Source: Candidatus Didemnitutus sp. (GTDB lineage Bacteria > Verrucomicrobiota > Verrucomicrobiia > Opitutales > Opitutaceae). From it: a DNA stretch of 64,000 nucleotides. The position numbers and the translations under genes are program-made. The stretch is from the NCBI GenBank assembly GCA_017991595.1, contig JAGOQJ010000002.1, positions 333,402 to 397,401 of the forward strand, written 5' to 3'. Numbering within the stretch: position 1 is the stretch's first letter; each line of letters opens with the position of its first letter. Below the pieces are notes generated by a model. It was not told where the DNA came from. It did not search any database and worked only from the letters and a program-made list of their open reading frames with translations. Below, piece by piece: positions 33,994-43,822 of this stretch.

Positions 33994-34713
33994 ATGCCCG
34001 TCAGTCCCCGTCCTGCCGATCTCAAGATCACCGGCCTCATCGGATCGCTCCGTTGCGCGCAACTCTTCAGCGGCCTGTCGGCCGAGGACCTGACGACGAT
34101 CGCCGCGTTCACCACTACGGTCGCGCTGCCGAAAGACGCCTATCTTTTCCGTGAGGGCGAGCCGTCGCGCGGCTGCTACATCGTGCAAAGCGGCGCCTTG
34201 AACGTCCACCGCGTGAACGCCGCGGGCAAGGAGCAGGTCATCCACGTGTTCCGCTCGGGTGAATCGCTGGCGGAGGCGTCCCTCGCCTCGCCCACGGGCT
34301 ATCCGGCCAACGCGCGTGCGGTCGAACCGAGTTCGGTGCTGTTGATCCCCAAGGCGCCGATCCTCGAACTCATCGGCCAGCGCCCCGATCTCGCGATGCG
34401 CATGCTCGGCTCGATGAGCGCCCACCTGCGCGTGCTCGTGGGCATGCTCGACGACCTCACGCTGAAGGATGTGGAGACGCGCATGCTCAACTGGCTCGTG
34501 AAACACGGCGCCCAGGCGCGCGGCGGCGTGATCAAGCTCTCGGGCACCAAGCGCGTGCTCGCCGCCGAGCTGGGCACGAGCAGCGAGACGCTCTCGCGCA
34601 CGCTGGCCCGCCTGCGCATGCAGAAGCTGATTTCCGTGCACGGCAAGTCGATCGCGGTGCACCAGCCGCAGGAACTCGCCGCGATGCTGCGGCGCAACCT
34701 CGGCGAAGCCTAA
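33994..34713 (+). CDS. Crp/Fnr-family regulator, DNR-like
   Basis: 239 residues: a cyclic-nucleotide-type sensor domain (about 20-140), a dimer helix and a C-terminal winged helix-turn-helix. The recognition helix reads TSSETLSRTLARL, with Glu 198, Ser 201 and Arg 202 matching the E-x-x-S-R residues by which FNR reads TTGAT half-sites. The N-terminal cysteine cluster of FNR is absent, so it does not look like an oxygen-labile Fe-S sensor; DNR/NnrR-type proteins, which sense NO, share this form. It is the probable regulator of the six boxes listed in this window. Confidence 0.88.
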   Translation: MPVSPRPADLKITGLIGSLRCAQLFSGLSAEDLTTIAAFTTTVALPKDAYLFREGEPSRGCYIVQSGALNVHRVNAAGKEQVIHVFRSGESLAEASLASPTGYPANARAVEPSSVLLIPKAPILELIGQRPDLAMRMLGSMSAHLRVLVGMLDDLTLKDVETRMLNWLVKHGAQARGGVIKLSGTKRVLAAELGTSSETLSRTLARLRMQKLISVHGKSIAVHQPQELAAMLRRNLGEA

Positions 34714-34745
34714 AGCAAAGCCGGGGCGCTTGCGGCAGCCCCGGC
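34711..34745 (-). terminator. Terminator between the Crp/Fnr gene and ric
   Basis: GCCGGGGC (34720-34727) and GCCCCGGC (34738-34745) form an 8-bp stem with a 10-nt loop. On the minus strand it is followed by TTTGCTTTAG, so it fits best as the ric terminator. It lies between convergent genes. Confidence 0.65.
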
Positions 34746-34773
34746 GAAGGAAGAGCGAAGAGCCGATGGCGCG

Positions 34774-35508
34774 TCAGTTGTTGCCGGCCACCTGCAGCGC
34801 CCGCGGGAAGAGGATGTTGTTCTCCTTGTGCACGTGGCGGTGCAGGTCGGATTCGAACTCGGCCAGCCCGGCGAGCAGCGCGCGGTGCGTGTTGCAGGCG
34901 TCCTCGGCCGGCGCGAAGCCGTCCGTCAGCTCCCGCAATCGCGCGACCGCCTGGCCGGCGCTCTCATGCTCCGTCTCCATTTGGCGAATGGGATTGGCGA
35001 TGGAGCCGCAGTGGAATTGGTCCGATGAACCGCGCTCGATCTGACGCACGAGCGGGAAGAGGATTTTTTCCTCCTTGTCCATGTGGCTGAACATCTCGGC
35101 GGCCAGCGCGAGCGTGGTCTCGGCCACGTCCACGAGCCGCTCGTCGCGCCACGAGTGCTTGCGTGCGACCCGGTCGGCCATCTCGCAAAGGCGCGGCAAC
35201 TCGGCCTTCACATAATTATGGTGCGTGCGCTCGATGTGATCGGCCAACTCGGTGAGGGAATACGCCGACACGTCGAGCTCGCTGCCCGCCGCGGAGGCCA
35301 ACGCATCGACGGAGGCCTGCAGCAATGCGACGACCGAGACGGGATCGAGCCGCAGCTCGGTGCAGACTTGGCGCAGCGCGCGCTTGCCGCCGCAGCAATA
35401 GTCGACCTTGAACTGCTCGAAGACCCGCGCGAGGGTCGGCCAGGCCGCGACGATTTCACCGACGGTGAGGTCGGCCGTGAGAGTTGGTTTCGTGGAGGTT
35501 GTAGACAT
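34774..35508 (-). CDS. ric: Iron-sulfur cluster repair protein Ric/ScdA
   Basis: Di-iron protein that helps restore Fe-S clusters damaged by NO or oxidants. 244 residues: an N-terminal ScdA_N domain with the YCCGG motif (Cys 38, Cys 39) and a C-terminal hemerythrin-like four-helix domain with conserved His and Glu residues (IERTHHNYV, HMDKEEKILFP, ETEHESAG, HVHKENNILFP). An FNR-like box is centred 44.5 nt from the ATG. It fits the NO-stress side of the regulon. Confidence 0.95.
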   Translation of the reverse strand: MSTTSTKPTLTADLTVGEIVAAWPTLARVFEQFKVDYCCGGKRALRQVCTELRLDPVSVVALLQASVDALASAAGSELDVSAYSLTELADHIERTHHNYVKAELPRLCEMADRVARKHSWRDERLVDVAETTLALAAEMFSHMDKEEKILFPLVRQIERGSSDQFHCGSIANPIRQMETEHESAGQAVARLRELTDGFAPAEDACNTHRALLAGLAEFESDLHRHVHKENNILFPRALQVAGNN

Positions 35509-35545
35509 CGTGCCGCGACCTTACCCGCTGCACGTCCGGCACGCC

Positions 35546-35559
35546 TTGAGCTGAATCAA
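35546..35559 (-). promoter_or_regulatory. FNR-like box upstream of ric
   Basis: TTGAGCTGAATCAA, one mismatch to the consensus, in the divergent space between ric and an ABC ATPase gene. Spacing to ric (44.5 nt from box centre to ATG) suggests a 3-nt leader. Confidence 0.72.
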
Positions 35560-35629
35560 ACATTCCTCGCGCCGGGGCGACGGGGCGTGGGCACGACGGC
35601 GGCCGACGCTTGCCGGGAGAGCGGAGTTC

Positions 35630-36460
35630 GTGCGGAATGACGGCCTCGTGCCCGTCTCCGCCCCCCTGCTTTTCGATTTCCGCCAGCTCACCGTCTACCG
35701 CGGCGAGCGACGCGCCCTGCACGGCCTCGACCTGCAACTCCGAGCAGGCGAGCACCTCGCCATCCTCGGCCCGAACGGCTGCGGCAAGTCGACGCTTATC
35801 AAGACGCTCACGCGCGAGCTCTACCCCGTCACGGATACGCCGGGCTACCGCTTCCGCCTGCTCGGCGAGGAATTCGCCGACATCACCGATTTCCGCAAGA
35901 CCCTTGGCGTCGTCGCGCTCGATCAGCTGCTCAGGTTATCCGCCGAGGTCACCGAGCGGACGGTCACCGGACTTGAATTGGTGCTGTCCGGCTTCTTCGA
36001 CAGCATCGGGCTGTGGCCGCACATGCATCCGACCGTGAGTCAGAGTCGCCGGGCGCGCAGCGTGTTGCGTTTCCTCGGCATTGCGCATCTCGCACAGCGC
36101 TCGCTGCGCGAAATGTCGTCCGGCGAACAGCGCCGCTGCTTCATCGGCCGCGCGATCGTGCACGATCCGGCCGCGGTGCTGTTCGATGAGCCGACAACGA
36201 GCCTTGATCCCGCCGCCGTGATCGAGTTTCGCCGCGTGCTGCGGGCGCTTTGCCGGCGCCGCAAGAGCGTCGTGCTCGTCACGCACAACGTCGCGGACCT
36301 CGTGCCGGAGATCGACCGGGTGCTGCTCATGCGCGCGGGACGCATCGTGGCCGACGGACCGCCGCGGCGCGTGCTCAGCTCAGCCTCGCTCTCGCGCCTT
36401 TTCGGCCAGCCGCTGCGCTTGGTGCGCACACGCGGGCACTACGATCTCATCAGCCGCTGA
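35630..36460 (+). CDS. Stand-alone ABC ATPase
   Basis: 276 residues with Walker A GPNGCGKST, signature MSSGEQRR, Walker B AVLFDEPTTSLDP and H-loop VVLVTHNV. The shape resembles the YlmA/ModF-like and iron-siderophore ATPases. No permease or binding-protein gene adjoins it. It starts at GTG 35630; a GTG a few codons later is possible. The shared intergenic region with ric may place it in the NO regulon, but the ABC side has no clear -10 at the matching position. Confidence 0.82.
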   Translation: MRNDGLVPVSAPLLFDFRQLTVYRGERRALHGLDLQLRAGEHLAILGPNGCGKSTLIKTLTRELYPVTDTPGYRFRLLGEEFADITDFRKTLGVVALDQLLRLSAEVTERTVTGLELVLSGFFDSIGLWPHMHPTVSQSRRARSVLRFLGIAHLAQRSLREMSSGEQRRCFIGRAIVHDPAAVLFDEPTTSLDPAAVIEFRRVLRALCRRRKSVVLVTHNVADLVPEIDRVLLMRAGRIVADGPPRRVLSSASLSRLFGQPLRLVRTRGHYDLISR

Positions 36461-36524
36461 GCGGCCGCCGGCAAGTCGGCCAGCGATCCGAGGTGCGCCG
36501 ACGCAGCTGCGGGATTCACTAACC

Positions 36525-36887
36525 TCAGGCGTCGCGGTGCACGGTGGCCGGCGAGAAGGCGGGCAGGCAGACGGCGATATACTCGGCGCCGTCGGCGTGC
36601 GGTGTGGAGTAGCGCACCCACTCGCCCTTCAAGGTGTGAACTGCCTGGCCGGCCTTGACGGTGAGCGTGCCAGTCTTGGTTTCGACCTGCAGTTCGCCGC
36701 GGAGGACGACGGTGTATTCGTCGAACTCGGGCGTCTGTCCCGGCTCGACCCAACCGCCCGGACTGCGCATGCGCGCGATGCTGACGGCTTCAGTCCGCGA
36801 ATTCACGCGGCCGAAGAATTCCTCGATCAGTTTCGGCTTGTTGCCGGCGGAGGCGATGACGGTGGGCTGGGCGATGAGGTTAGCCAT
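36525..36887 (-). CDS. Cupin-domain protein
   Basis: 120-residue single-domain cupin: GGWVEPGQTPEFDEYTVVLRGELQVET is motif 1 with its acidic metal residues, and AGQAVHTLKGEWVRYSTP motif 2. No active-site chemistry can be assigned. It lies downstream of ahcY but a strong terminator separates the two, so it is probably its own unit. Confidence 0.82.
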   Translation of the reverse strand: MANLIAQPTVIASAGNKPKLIEEFFGRVNSRTEAVSIARMRSPGGWVEPGQTPEFDEYTVVLRGELQVETKTGTLTVKAGQAVHTLKGEWVRYSTPHADGAEYIAVCLPAFSPATVHRDA

Positions 36888-36911
36888 GGGGAGAGCTTAA
36901 TATGCAGGGCG

Positions 36912-36946
36912 GGAAAACAAAACGCCGCGGATTGCTCCGCGGCGTT
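36912..36946 (-). terminator. Intrinsic terminator of the metK-ahcY operon
   Basis: AACGCCGCGG (36921-36930) and CCGCGGCGTT (36937-36946) form a perfect 10-bp stem. Read on the minus strand, TTGTTTTCC follows. It lies 14 nt after the ahcY stop. Confidence 0.88.
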
Positions 36947-36960
36947 GAAATCTAATTGGC

Positions 36961-38367
36961 TCAGTAGCGGTAGTGCTCGGGCTTGTAGGGGCCTTCCACC
37001 GGGACGCCGAGGTAGGCGGCCTGCGCGGGCGAGAGCTTGGTGAGCTTCGCACCGATTTTTTCCAAGTGCAGGCGGGCGACTTCTTCGTCGAGGTGCTTGG
37101 GCAGGCGATAGACGCCGACCTTGTAGCTGTCCTTGTTCTTCCAGAGATCGAGCTGGGCGAGCGTCTGGTTGGTGAAGGAGTTCGACATGACGAACGACGG
37201 GTGGCCGGTTGCGCAACCGAGGTTCACGAGGCGCCCTTCGGCGAGCATGTAGATGCTGTTCCCGTTCGGGAACGTATACATGTCGTATTGGGGCTTAATG
37301 TTCGTGCGCTTCGCGTCGGACTTGTTCAGCGCGTCGACCTGGATCTCGTTATCGAAGTGGCCGATGTTACAGACGATCGCCTGGTCCTTCATCTGGCGCA
37401 TGTGCTCGAGGGTGATGATGTCGACGTTGCCGGTGGTGGTGACGTAGATGTCAGCCGTGCCGAGCGTCGACTCGATCGTGTTGACCTCGAAGCCTTCCAT
37501 CGCGGCCTGGAGGGCGTTGATGGGATCGATCTCGGTGACGATGACGCGGGCGCCGAAGCCCTTGAGCGAGTGCGCCGAGCCCTTGCCGACGTCGCCGTAA
37601 CCGCAGACGCACGCGACCTTGCCGGCGATCATGACGTCGGTGGCGCGCTTGAGGCCGTCGGCGAGCGATTCGCGGCAGCCGTAGAGATTGTCGAACTTGG
37701 ACTTCGTGACCGAGTCGTTGACGTTGATGGCCGGGACGAGCAGCTGGCCCTTCTCGAGCATCTGGTAGAGGCGATGGACGCCGGTGGTCGTCTCTTCGGA
37801 GACGCCGCGCCATTCCTTCACGACGTTGGTCCAGCACTTCGGGTTCTGGGCGTGGACGCGCTTGAGGAGATTTTTGATCACCTGCTCTTCGTGCGAGGAC
37901 GAAGGCGAGTCGACCCACTTGTCGCCCTGCTCGAGCTGATAGCCCTTGTGAATGAGGAGCGTGACGTCACCGCCGTCGTCGACGACGAGTTGCGGGCCTT
38001 GGCCCTGCGGATTCAAAACGGCCTTGAGCGTGCAGTCCCAGTATTCTTCGAGCGTCTCGCCCTTCCAGGCGAAGACCGGCACGCCGGCCGCGGCGATAGC
38101 GGAAGCGGCGTGGTCCTGCGTCGAGAAGATGTTGCACGACGCCCAGCGCACGGTGGCGCCGAGTTCGACCAGCGTCTCGATGAGGACGGCGGTCTGAATC
38201 GTCATGTGCAGCGAGCCGGTGACCCGCACGCCCTTGAGGGGCTTGCCCGGACCGAACTTTTTGCGGACCGACATCAGGCCGGGCATTTCGTGCTCGGCGA
38301 TCTGGATTTCTTTCCGGCCCCATTCGGCCAGCGAGATGTCTTTAACGTGAAAATCAGAATGCGCCAT
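36961..38367 (-). CDS. ahcY: Adenosylhomocysteinase
   Basis: Splits S-adenosylhomocysteine into adenosine and homocysteine, completing the methyl cycle with MetK. 468 residues, NAD-dependent. Seen: [16 protein letters not shown], the catalytic [13 protein letters not shown], the NAD motif [10 protein letters not shown] and the C-terminal KPEHYRY. It starts 11 nt after the metK stop, so metK-ahcY is one operon, ending in a strong terminator. Confidence 0.98.
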   Translation of the reverse strand: MAHSDFHVKDISLAEWGRKEIQIAEHEMPGLMSVRKKFGPGKPLKGVRVTGSLHMTIQTAVLIETLVELGATVRWASCNIFSTQDHAASAIAAAGVPVFAWKGETLEEYWDCTLKAVLNPQGQGPQLVVDDGGDVTLLIHKGYQLEQGDKWVDSPSSSHEEQVIKNLLKRVHAQNPKCWTNVVKEWRGVSEETTTGVHRLYQMLEKGQLLVPAINVNDSVTKSKFDNLYGCRESLADGLKRATDVMIAGKVACVCGYGDVGKGSAHSLKGFGARVIVTEIDPINALQAAMEGFEVNTIESTLGTADIYVTTTGNVDIITLEHMRQMKDQAIVCNIGHFDNEIQVDALNKSDAKRTNIKPQYDMYTFPNGNSIYMLAEGRLVNLGCATGHPSFVMSNSFTNQTLAQLDLWKNKDSYKVGVYRLPKHLDEEVARLHLEKIGAKLTKLSPAQAAYLGVPVEGPYKPEHYRY

Positions 38368-38378
38368 GGCAGTGCGAG

Positions 38379-39593
<1,215 letters not shown>

Positions 39594-39754
39594 AGAAGCC
39601 CGGAAGGCAACGCACGACCCCGACGCACAGCAAGTTAAAATATCAACGTATGCGAATTCTATGATACGAGCTTAGCAGCCACGCCATACCTGACTTGCCA
39701 CCATGCATTTCCGCGCTTCCCTTGTAGGCATCCCCTGCCCTCCGGCGCACCCGC

Positions 39755-40114
39755 ATGAGCACCGACCATGTCATCAACCCCGCCGCCATCGAAGCCCTTC
39801 GCGAAGTGGCTCCCGATGATGGAGGCAAATTCCTGACGGAGCTGGTGGATATTTTCCTCGCCGACACGCCGCCGCGGCTGCGCGAACTGGAGCAGGCGCT
39901 CGCAGCTGGCGACGCCAACGCCATGGCGCGCGCCGCGCACAGCATCAAGGGCAGCGCCGGCAATTTCGGCGCGGATCGGGTCGCGCGTTTTGCCGCCGCC
40001 GTGGAAACGGCGGCGAAGACCGGCGACTTCGCCACCGCCGGGCAAAACTCCCAGGCGCTCGCCGAAGCCTACACCGCGGCGGCCGCGGTGCTGCAGGGCC
40101 TGCGCACCCCATGA
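39755..40114 (+). CDS. Histidine phosphotransfer (Hpt) domain protein
   Basis: 119 residues, a single four-helix Hpt domain. The phosphorylated histidine is in AAHSIKGSAGNFGA (about residues 50-63). Such proteins pass phosphoryl groups between hybrid kinases and response regulators. No kinase or regulator gene is adjacent, so the partners are elsewhere. Its stop overlaps the next start as ATGA. Confidence 0.9.
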   Translation: MSTDHVINPAAIEALREVAPDDGGKFLTELVDIFLADTPPRLRELEQALAAGDANAMARAAHSIKGSAGNFGADRVARFAAAVETAAKTGDFATAGQNSQALAEAYTAAAAVLQGLRTP

Positions 40115-40782
40115 GCGCCGGATCGTGGCGCAGATGGCGCGCGGCGGGCGCGATTTTCCTGGCGGCGTGGAGTGCGGGAGCAGCCCGCGCGCAACTGCAG
40201 TGGGCTGCGGATGTCTTCGAAGGCGAGGTGCGTCCGCTGCAGAAAACCCTGCAAGTGGCCTTCTCTTTTCGCAACGCCGGTGACGCTCCGGTCAACATCC
40301 GCCAAATCCAGACCAACTGCGACTGTCTCGAAGCACGCACGGACAAAACCACCTACCTCCCCGGCGAAGCCGGCCTCGTCACGGCGCGCTTCGTGGTCGG
40401 CGAGCGAACCGGTCCGCACGAGCGCACGATCACGGTGGTGACTGACGACAGTCCCACGCCGAAAAAGCTCACGCTGCTCGTCGAGGTGCCCGCACCGGTG
40501 ATCGCCGCTCCGCGCTCACTCGAGTGGCGCATCGGTGCAGAGCTGCGCGAGCAAGCCGCGATCCTCGAGGTCGCCGCCGGCCTCACGATCCGGTTCACGG
40601 AAACCTACGCATCCAACGACACCGTCGCAGCACGTTTGGAGACGATCGAGGAAGGGCGCCGCTATCGCGTGCTCGTGACCCCACTTTCCACCACCGCTGC
40701 CACCAACGCCGCGGTGCGCGCCAAGGGCGTCACGTCTGACGGCGAGGAGTTGGTCGTGAGCGTCTACGCCAACGTGCGTTGA
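40111..40782 (+). CDS. DUF1573-family secreted protein
   Basis: 223 residues with a signal peptide ending near AARA. The DUF1573 pattern is clear: KTLQVAFSFRNAGDAPVNIRQIQTNCDCLEA, with the paired cysteines of that family, followed by a second beta-sandwich part. The function is unknown. The 4-nt overlap with the Hpt gene suggests that the two are translated together. Confidence 0.85.
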   Translation: MSAGSWRRWRAAGAIFLAAWSAGAARAQLQWAADVFEGEVRPLQKTLQVAFSFRNAGDAPVNIRQIQTNCDCLEARTDKTTYLPGEAGLVTARFVVGERTGPHERTITVVTDDSPTPKKLTLLVEVPAPVIAAPRSLEWRIGAELREQAAILEVAAGLTIRFTETYASNDTVAARLETIEEGRRYRVLVTPLSTTAATNAAVRAKGVTSDGEELVVSVYANVR

Positions 40783-40796
40783 GTCACTCCGTGTCC

Positions 40797-40819
40797 GCGC
40801 CGCGATCGACGCGCGGCGC
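40797..40819. terminator. Stem-loop between convergent genes
   Basis: GCGCCGCG (40797-40804) and CGCGGCGC (40812-40819) pair perfectly. There is no T-run on either side. It may serve as a bidirectional pause or termination signal for the DUF1573 and glycosylase genes. Confidence 0.35.
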
Positions 40820-40824
40820 TCCGC

Positions 40825-41799
40825 TCAGCGAAAATAGCCGCGCTGCTTCTCGGAGATCGGCAGTCCCGCACGCTCCATCACCGCGAGGAGATCTTCCCAC
40901 GCATCGCGTTTGATCTTCAGCGCCGGGCCAGACTTCAGGCCTTCCTGACGTAGCAAGTAGGACGGATGGTAAGTCGCGCGCAGCGGAATGCTCTCGTAAT
41001 CATGCCACGCGCCGCGCGCCGCGCCCATCGTCTTGAAGCGATCCGGCCCGAGCAGCCCATCGACCGCAGTCTTACCGAGCGCGACCAGCACCTTCGGTTG
41101 GATGATGCCGATCTGCGCGCGGATAAAGGGCAAGCAGTAGGCCATCTCCTCCTGTGTCGGCGGCCGATTGCCCGTCTGGTAACCATCCGCGCTGCGCGTG
41201 CCCATCTCGGGGCGCCAGTTCAGGATGTTGCCAATGTAAACCTGTTCGCGCTCGAGCCCCATCGTCTTGATCATGCGGTTGAGCAACTGCCCGGCGCGAC
41301 CGACGAAGGGCTCACCCTGCTCTTCTTCGTCCGCGCCCGGCGCCTCACCGATGAACATGATCGACGCGTCGAGATTGCCGACGCCGAAGACGACTTGCTT
41401 GCCCGGATAGACGCGAGCGCGGCACGTCTCGTCGTTCAGCACGATCTGGCGCAAAGCCTCCCAGCGCTCGGGCTTCGTGCCGGGCGGCAACTCGATCGGA
41501 GGCCGCGCCGGCAAAGCTGGAGCGCGCACCACCGCCGGCGCGGGGCGGGCAGCGGGCGCCTCGATCGTGGGAGCGTAGCGACGCGGTTCCTCCATCACCG
41601 CTACGGCAGGTGATGACACCGCTTCGTCGCCGGCCCCCGCGCTCGCACCGCCCAGCGCAGCGACTTCCCGCTGCGCGTGTGCAACCGCCTGCCGCAGGTG
41701 CGCGAGGCTGGTCTCGGACACGGACACCTGCCGGCTGCCCTCGCCCTTCAAGCGACGAAGCTCGTCCGTCAGCGCCAGCAGGTGTTCACGCACGTTCAT
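40825..41799 (-). CDS. Uracil-DNA glycosylase, family 4-like
   Basis: 324 residues: a coiled or disordered N-terminal half (1-105), then the glycosylase domain with [23 protein letters not shown] (about 151-173) and TYHPSYLL. It removes uracil from DNA in base-excision repair. Family 4 enzymes carry four cysteines for a 4Fe-4S cluster; here only Cys 126 and Cys 222 are in place, while the first position is Asp 123 and NxxKCRP reads NILNWRP (Trp 195). The cluster is probably absent. Its ATG overlaps the ribE stop as ATGA. Confidence 0.85.
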   Translation of the reverse strand: MNVREHLLALTDELRRLKGEGSRQVSVSETSLAHLRQAVAHAQREVAALGGASAGAGDEAVSSPAVAVMEEPRRYAPTIEAPAARPAPAVVRAPALPARPPIELPPGTKPERWEALRQIVLNDETCRARVYPGKQVVFGVGNLDASIMFIGEAPGADEEEQGEPFVGRAGQLLNRMIKTMGLEREQVYIGNILNWRPEMGTRSADGYQTGNRPPTQEEMAYCLPFIRAQIGIIQPKVLVALGKTAVDGLLGPDRFKTMGAARGAWHDYESIPLRATYHPSYLLRQEGLKSGPALKIKRDAWEDLLAVMERAGLPISEKQRGYFR

Positions 41800-42401
41800 G
41801 CGCCGGGACGGAGACCGCTTGCGAGGAGCTTCTCCACGTATTTGCCGAGCAGATCGAACTCGAGATTGATGCCGCTGCCCACGCGCTTCTCGTGCAGGTT
41901 GGTCGCCACCATCGTGTGCGGGATCAGCCAGACCGCGAGCGTGTCGCCCTCGGTCTCGGCAACGGTGAGCGAGATGCCGTCGAGCGCGATGCTGCCCTTA
42001 TAGACCAGATAGCGGCCGCAGCCCTCGGGCACGCGCACCTTCAGGTAGTGATCCTTCCCGCGCGGCTCGAACACTTCCACGCGTCCCAGCGCGTCGACGT
42101 GCCCGCTGACGAAATGTCCGCCCATCCGCCCGAGCGGCTGCAGGCTGCGCTCGAGGTTCACGGCCGAGCCGGGTTGCAACTCGCCGAAACCCGTGAGCCG
42201 CTTGGTCTCCTCCAGCACGTCGAAGCCGAGCCGGCCCGCGCCGTGCTCCACCACCGTGAGGCAACAGCCGTTCACGGCGACGCTGTCGCCCAGCTTGACG
42301 TCGGCCGGCACGACCTCCGCCGCGATTTGCAGACGCCACGCCGACTCGCAGCGCGCGAACGCCACCACTTTGCCTACTTCCTCGATGATACCAGTGAACA
42401 T
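41796..42401 (-). CDS. ribE: Riboflavin synthase alpha subunit
   Basis: Last step of riboflavin synthesis: dismutation of two lumazine molecules. 201 residues with two similar barrel halves. Seen: the start MFTGIIEEVG, VNGCCLTV in the first half, and GHFVSGHVD and LDGISLTV in the second. It lies between a PDZ protein (2 nt) and the DNA glycosylase (4-nt overlap) in one minus-strand chain. No FMN riboswitch was found nearby. Confidence 0.96.
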   Translation of the reverse strand: MFTGIIEEVGKVVAFARCESAWRLQIAAEVVPADVKLGDSVAVNGCCLTVVEHGAGRLGFDVLEETKRLTGFGELQPGSAVNLERSLQPLGRMGGHFVSGHVDALGRVEVFEPRGKDHYLKVRVPEGCGRYLVYKGSIALDGISLTVAETEGDTLAVWLIPHTMVATNLHEKRVGSGINLEFDLLGKYVEKLLASGLRPGA

Positions 42402-42403
42402 AA

Positions 42404-43822
42404 TCAGTTGAGTTTTACCCGCAGCACTTGCGTCTCTCCTCCGCGCCGCGTGAGCAACACGAATTCGGCGCGCGCCCGGTCCGCCTCGATCGCCGCCAGC
42501 AGCTGCGACGCCGCGGCGAAATCCGCCACCGTCACGCCGTCGATCTCGCGCACCCAATCGTCGGGCCGCAAGCCCGCGGCCGCAACCGGGCTGTTGGGCT
42601 TCACGAAATTCACGATCACGCCGCCTTCCTCGCCCGGAGCTGCGCGGTGCAGGATGCGATCCGCCACCACTTGCTCGCGCACGGTGAAGCCCAGCCGCTC
42701 GAAATATTTCCGCTCCGCCTCTCGCACCATTTTCGGCTCGTCCGCGATGGTGACGGGCAACTCCAGCCGCGCGCCGTCGCGGAGAACGGTGAAGCGCAGC
42801 GTGTCGCCGGGACGCCGTTTCAAGACCTCCTGACCGACGTAGCTCACGACCACGCGATCGGGTTTCAGCCGCGGCAGCGGCTGGCCGTCGATCGCGAGCA
42901 CGATGTCGCGATCCTGAAATCCGGCGCGCGCCGCCGGGCTGTCGGCGAGGATGTCGCTGACCACGACGCCGGACTGACGCTCGAGCTGGAGCAGCTTCGC
43001 CACTTCCGGATCGACCGGCTGCAGACCGTAGATGCCGAGCCACGACGCGGGCCGGCCGGTCGGAGTCTCAGGCACGCGATGCAGGAACGGCAGCACTTCC
43101 TCCGCGAGCAGCACGACGCTGCTCTCCTCGGCGTTCACGAGCATGATGGGCGCGCCCGCCTGCGTGCGGGAGAAGAGCAGGAAGTTCTGACCGAAGGAAT
43201 TCAACGCGAGCCCCGCCAGCTGTCCGTCGGAGCCGAAGACCGGCAAGCCGGGCGAAGCCACGTCGTGCGCTGCGAGCGCGGTGCGATTGGGCAGCCGCGC
43301 GACCATCGCCACGCGCGCCGAGAGCACGTAGGGAGCGAAGTCCTCGTCCTTGCCGCGCAGACCGATGCCCCACACCTCCTCGCCCAAGGCGGGCACCGCC
43401 GCGGTGCCGAAGCTGGTTACAGACACGAGATGCTCGCGCGCCTTCTCCTCCACGCGGAGGAAGTGGAAACCCGTCAGCGCATCCTGCCCGAGATAGCGCG
43501 CGACGAAGGACTCGTCCGACTCAGGGCGATACACCTTGAAATCGCGCAACTGATCCACCGGCAAACCGGGCGAGATGCTCGAGCCCGTGATGATGATCGT
43601 GCCCTCTGCATCGACCACCGTGCCGGCGGCGGTGACCTGCCGGCGATCGGTCTCGGTCTGGATCGTGAACTCCACCGCGACGACCGCGCGCAACCGCTCC
43701 TTGAGCAGGCTGGAAATGTCGATTGCCCCAACCGTCGTCGCGCCCGCGAGGAGGACGACGAGAGCGGACACGGCGAGCCGCCGGGTGAGACAGGGAAATA
43801 TTTTCCGCAGCGAAAGGATCAT
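42404..43822 (-). CDS. HtrA-like pseudoprotease with two PDZ domains
   Basis: 472 residues with a signal peptide (to about residue 33), a trypsin-like domain (about 40-230) and two PDZ domains (about 265-360 and 385-470). The protease core has lost its catalytic residues: the His position reads IIITGSSIS, the Asp region reads DALTGFHFLRVE, and the usual GNSGGP serine loop is SPGLPVFGS. It probably binds substrates or regulates the active HtrA encoded just upstream, which it overlaps by 4 nt (ATGA). Confidence 0.82.
   Translation of the reverse strand: MILSLRKIFPCLTRRLAVSALVVLLAGATTVGAIDISSLLKERLRAVVAVEFTIQTETDRRQVTAAGTVVDAEGTIIITGSSISPGLPVDQLRDFKVYRPESDESFVARYLGQDALTGFHFLRVEEKAREHLVSVTSFGTAAVPALGEEVWGIGLRGKDEDFAPYVLSARVAMVARLPNRTALAAHDVASPGLPVFGSDGQLAGLALNSFGQNFLLFSRTQAGAPIMLVNAEESSVVLLAEEVLPFLHRVPETPTGRPASWLGIYGLQPVDPEVAKLLQLERQSGVVVSDILADSPAARAGFQDRDIVLAIDGQPLPRLKPDRVVVSYVGQEVLKRRPGDTLRFTVLRDGARLELPVTIADEPKMVREAERKYFERLGFTVREQVVADRILHRAAPGEEGGVIVNFVKPNSPVAAAGLRPDDWVREIDGVTVADFAAASQLLAAIEADRARAEFVLLTRRGGETQVLRVKLN

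Noticed and set aside
39594..39754. Possible SAM riboswitch before metK
   Set aside because: No conserved SAM-I, SAM-II or SAM-IV core could be found by eye; the region only looks like an AT-rich promoter.
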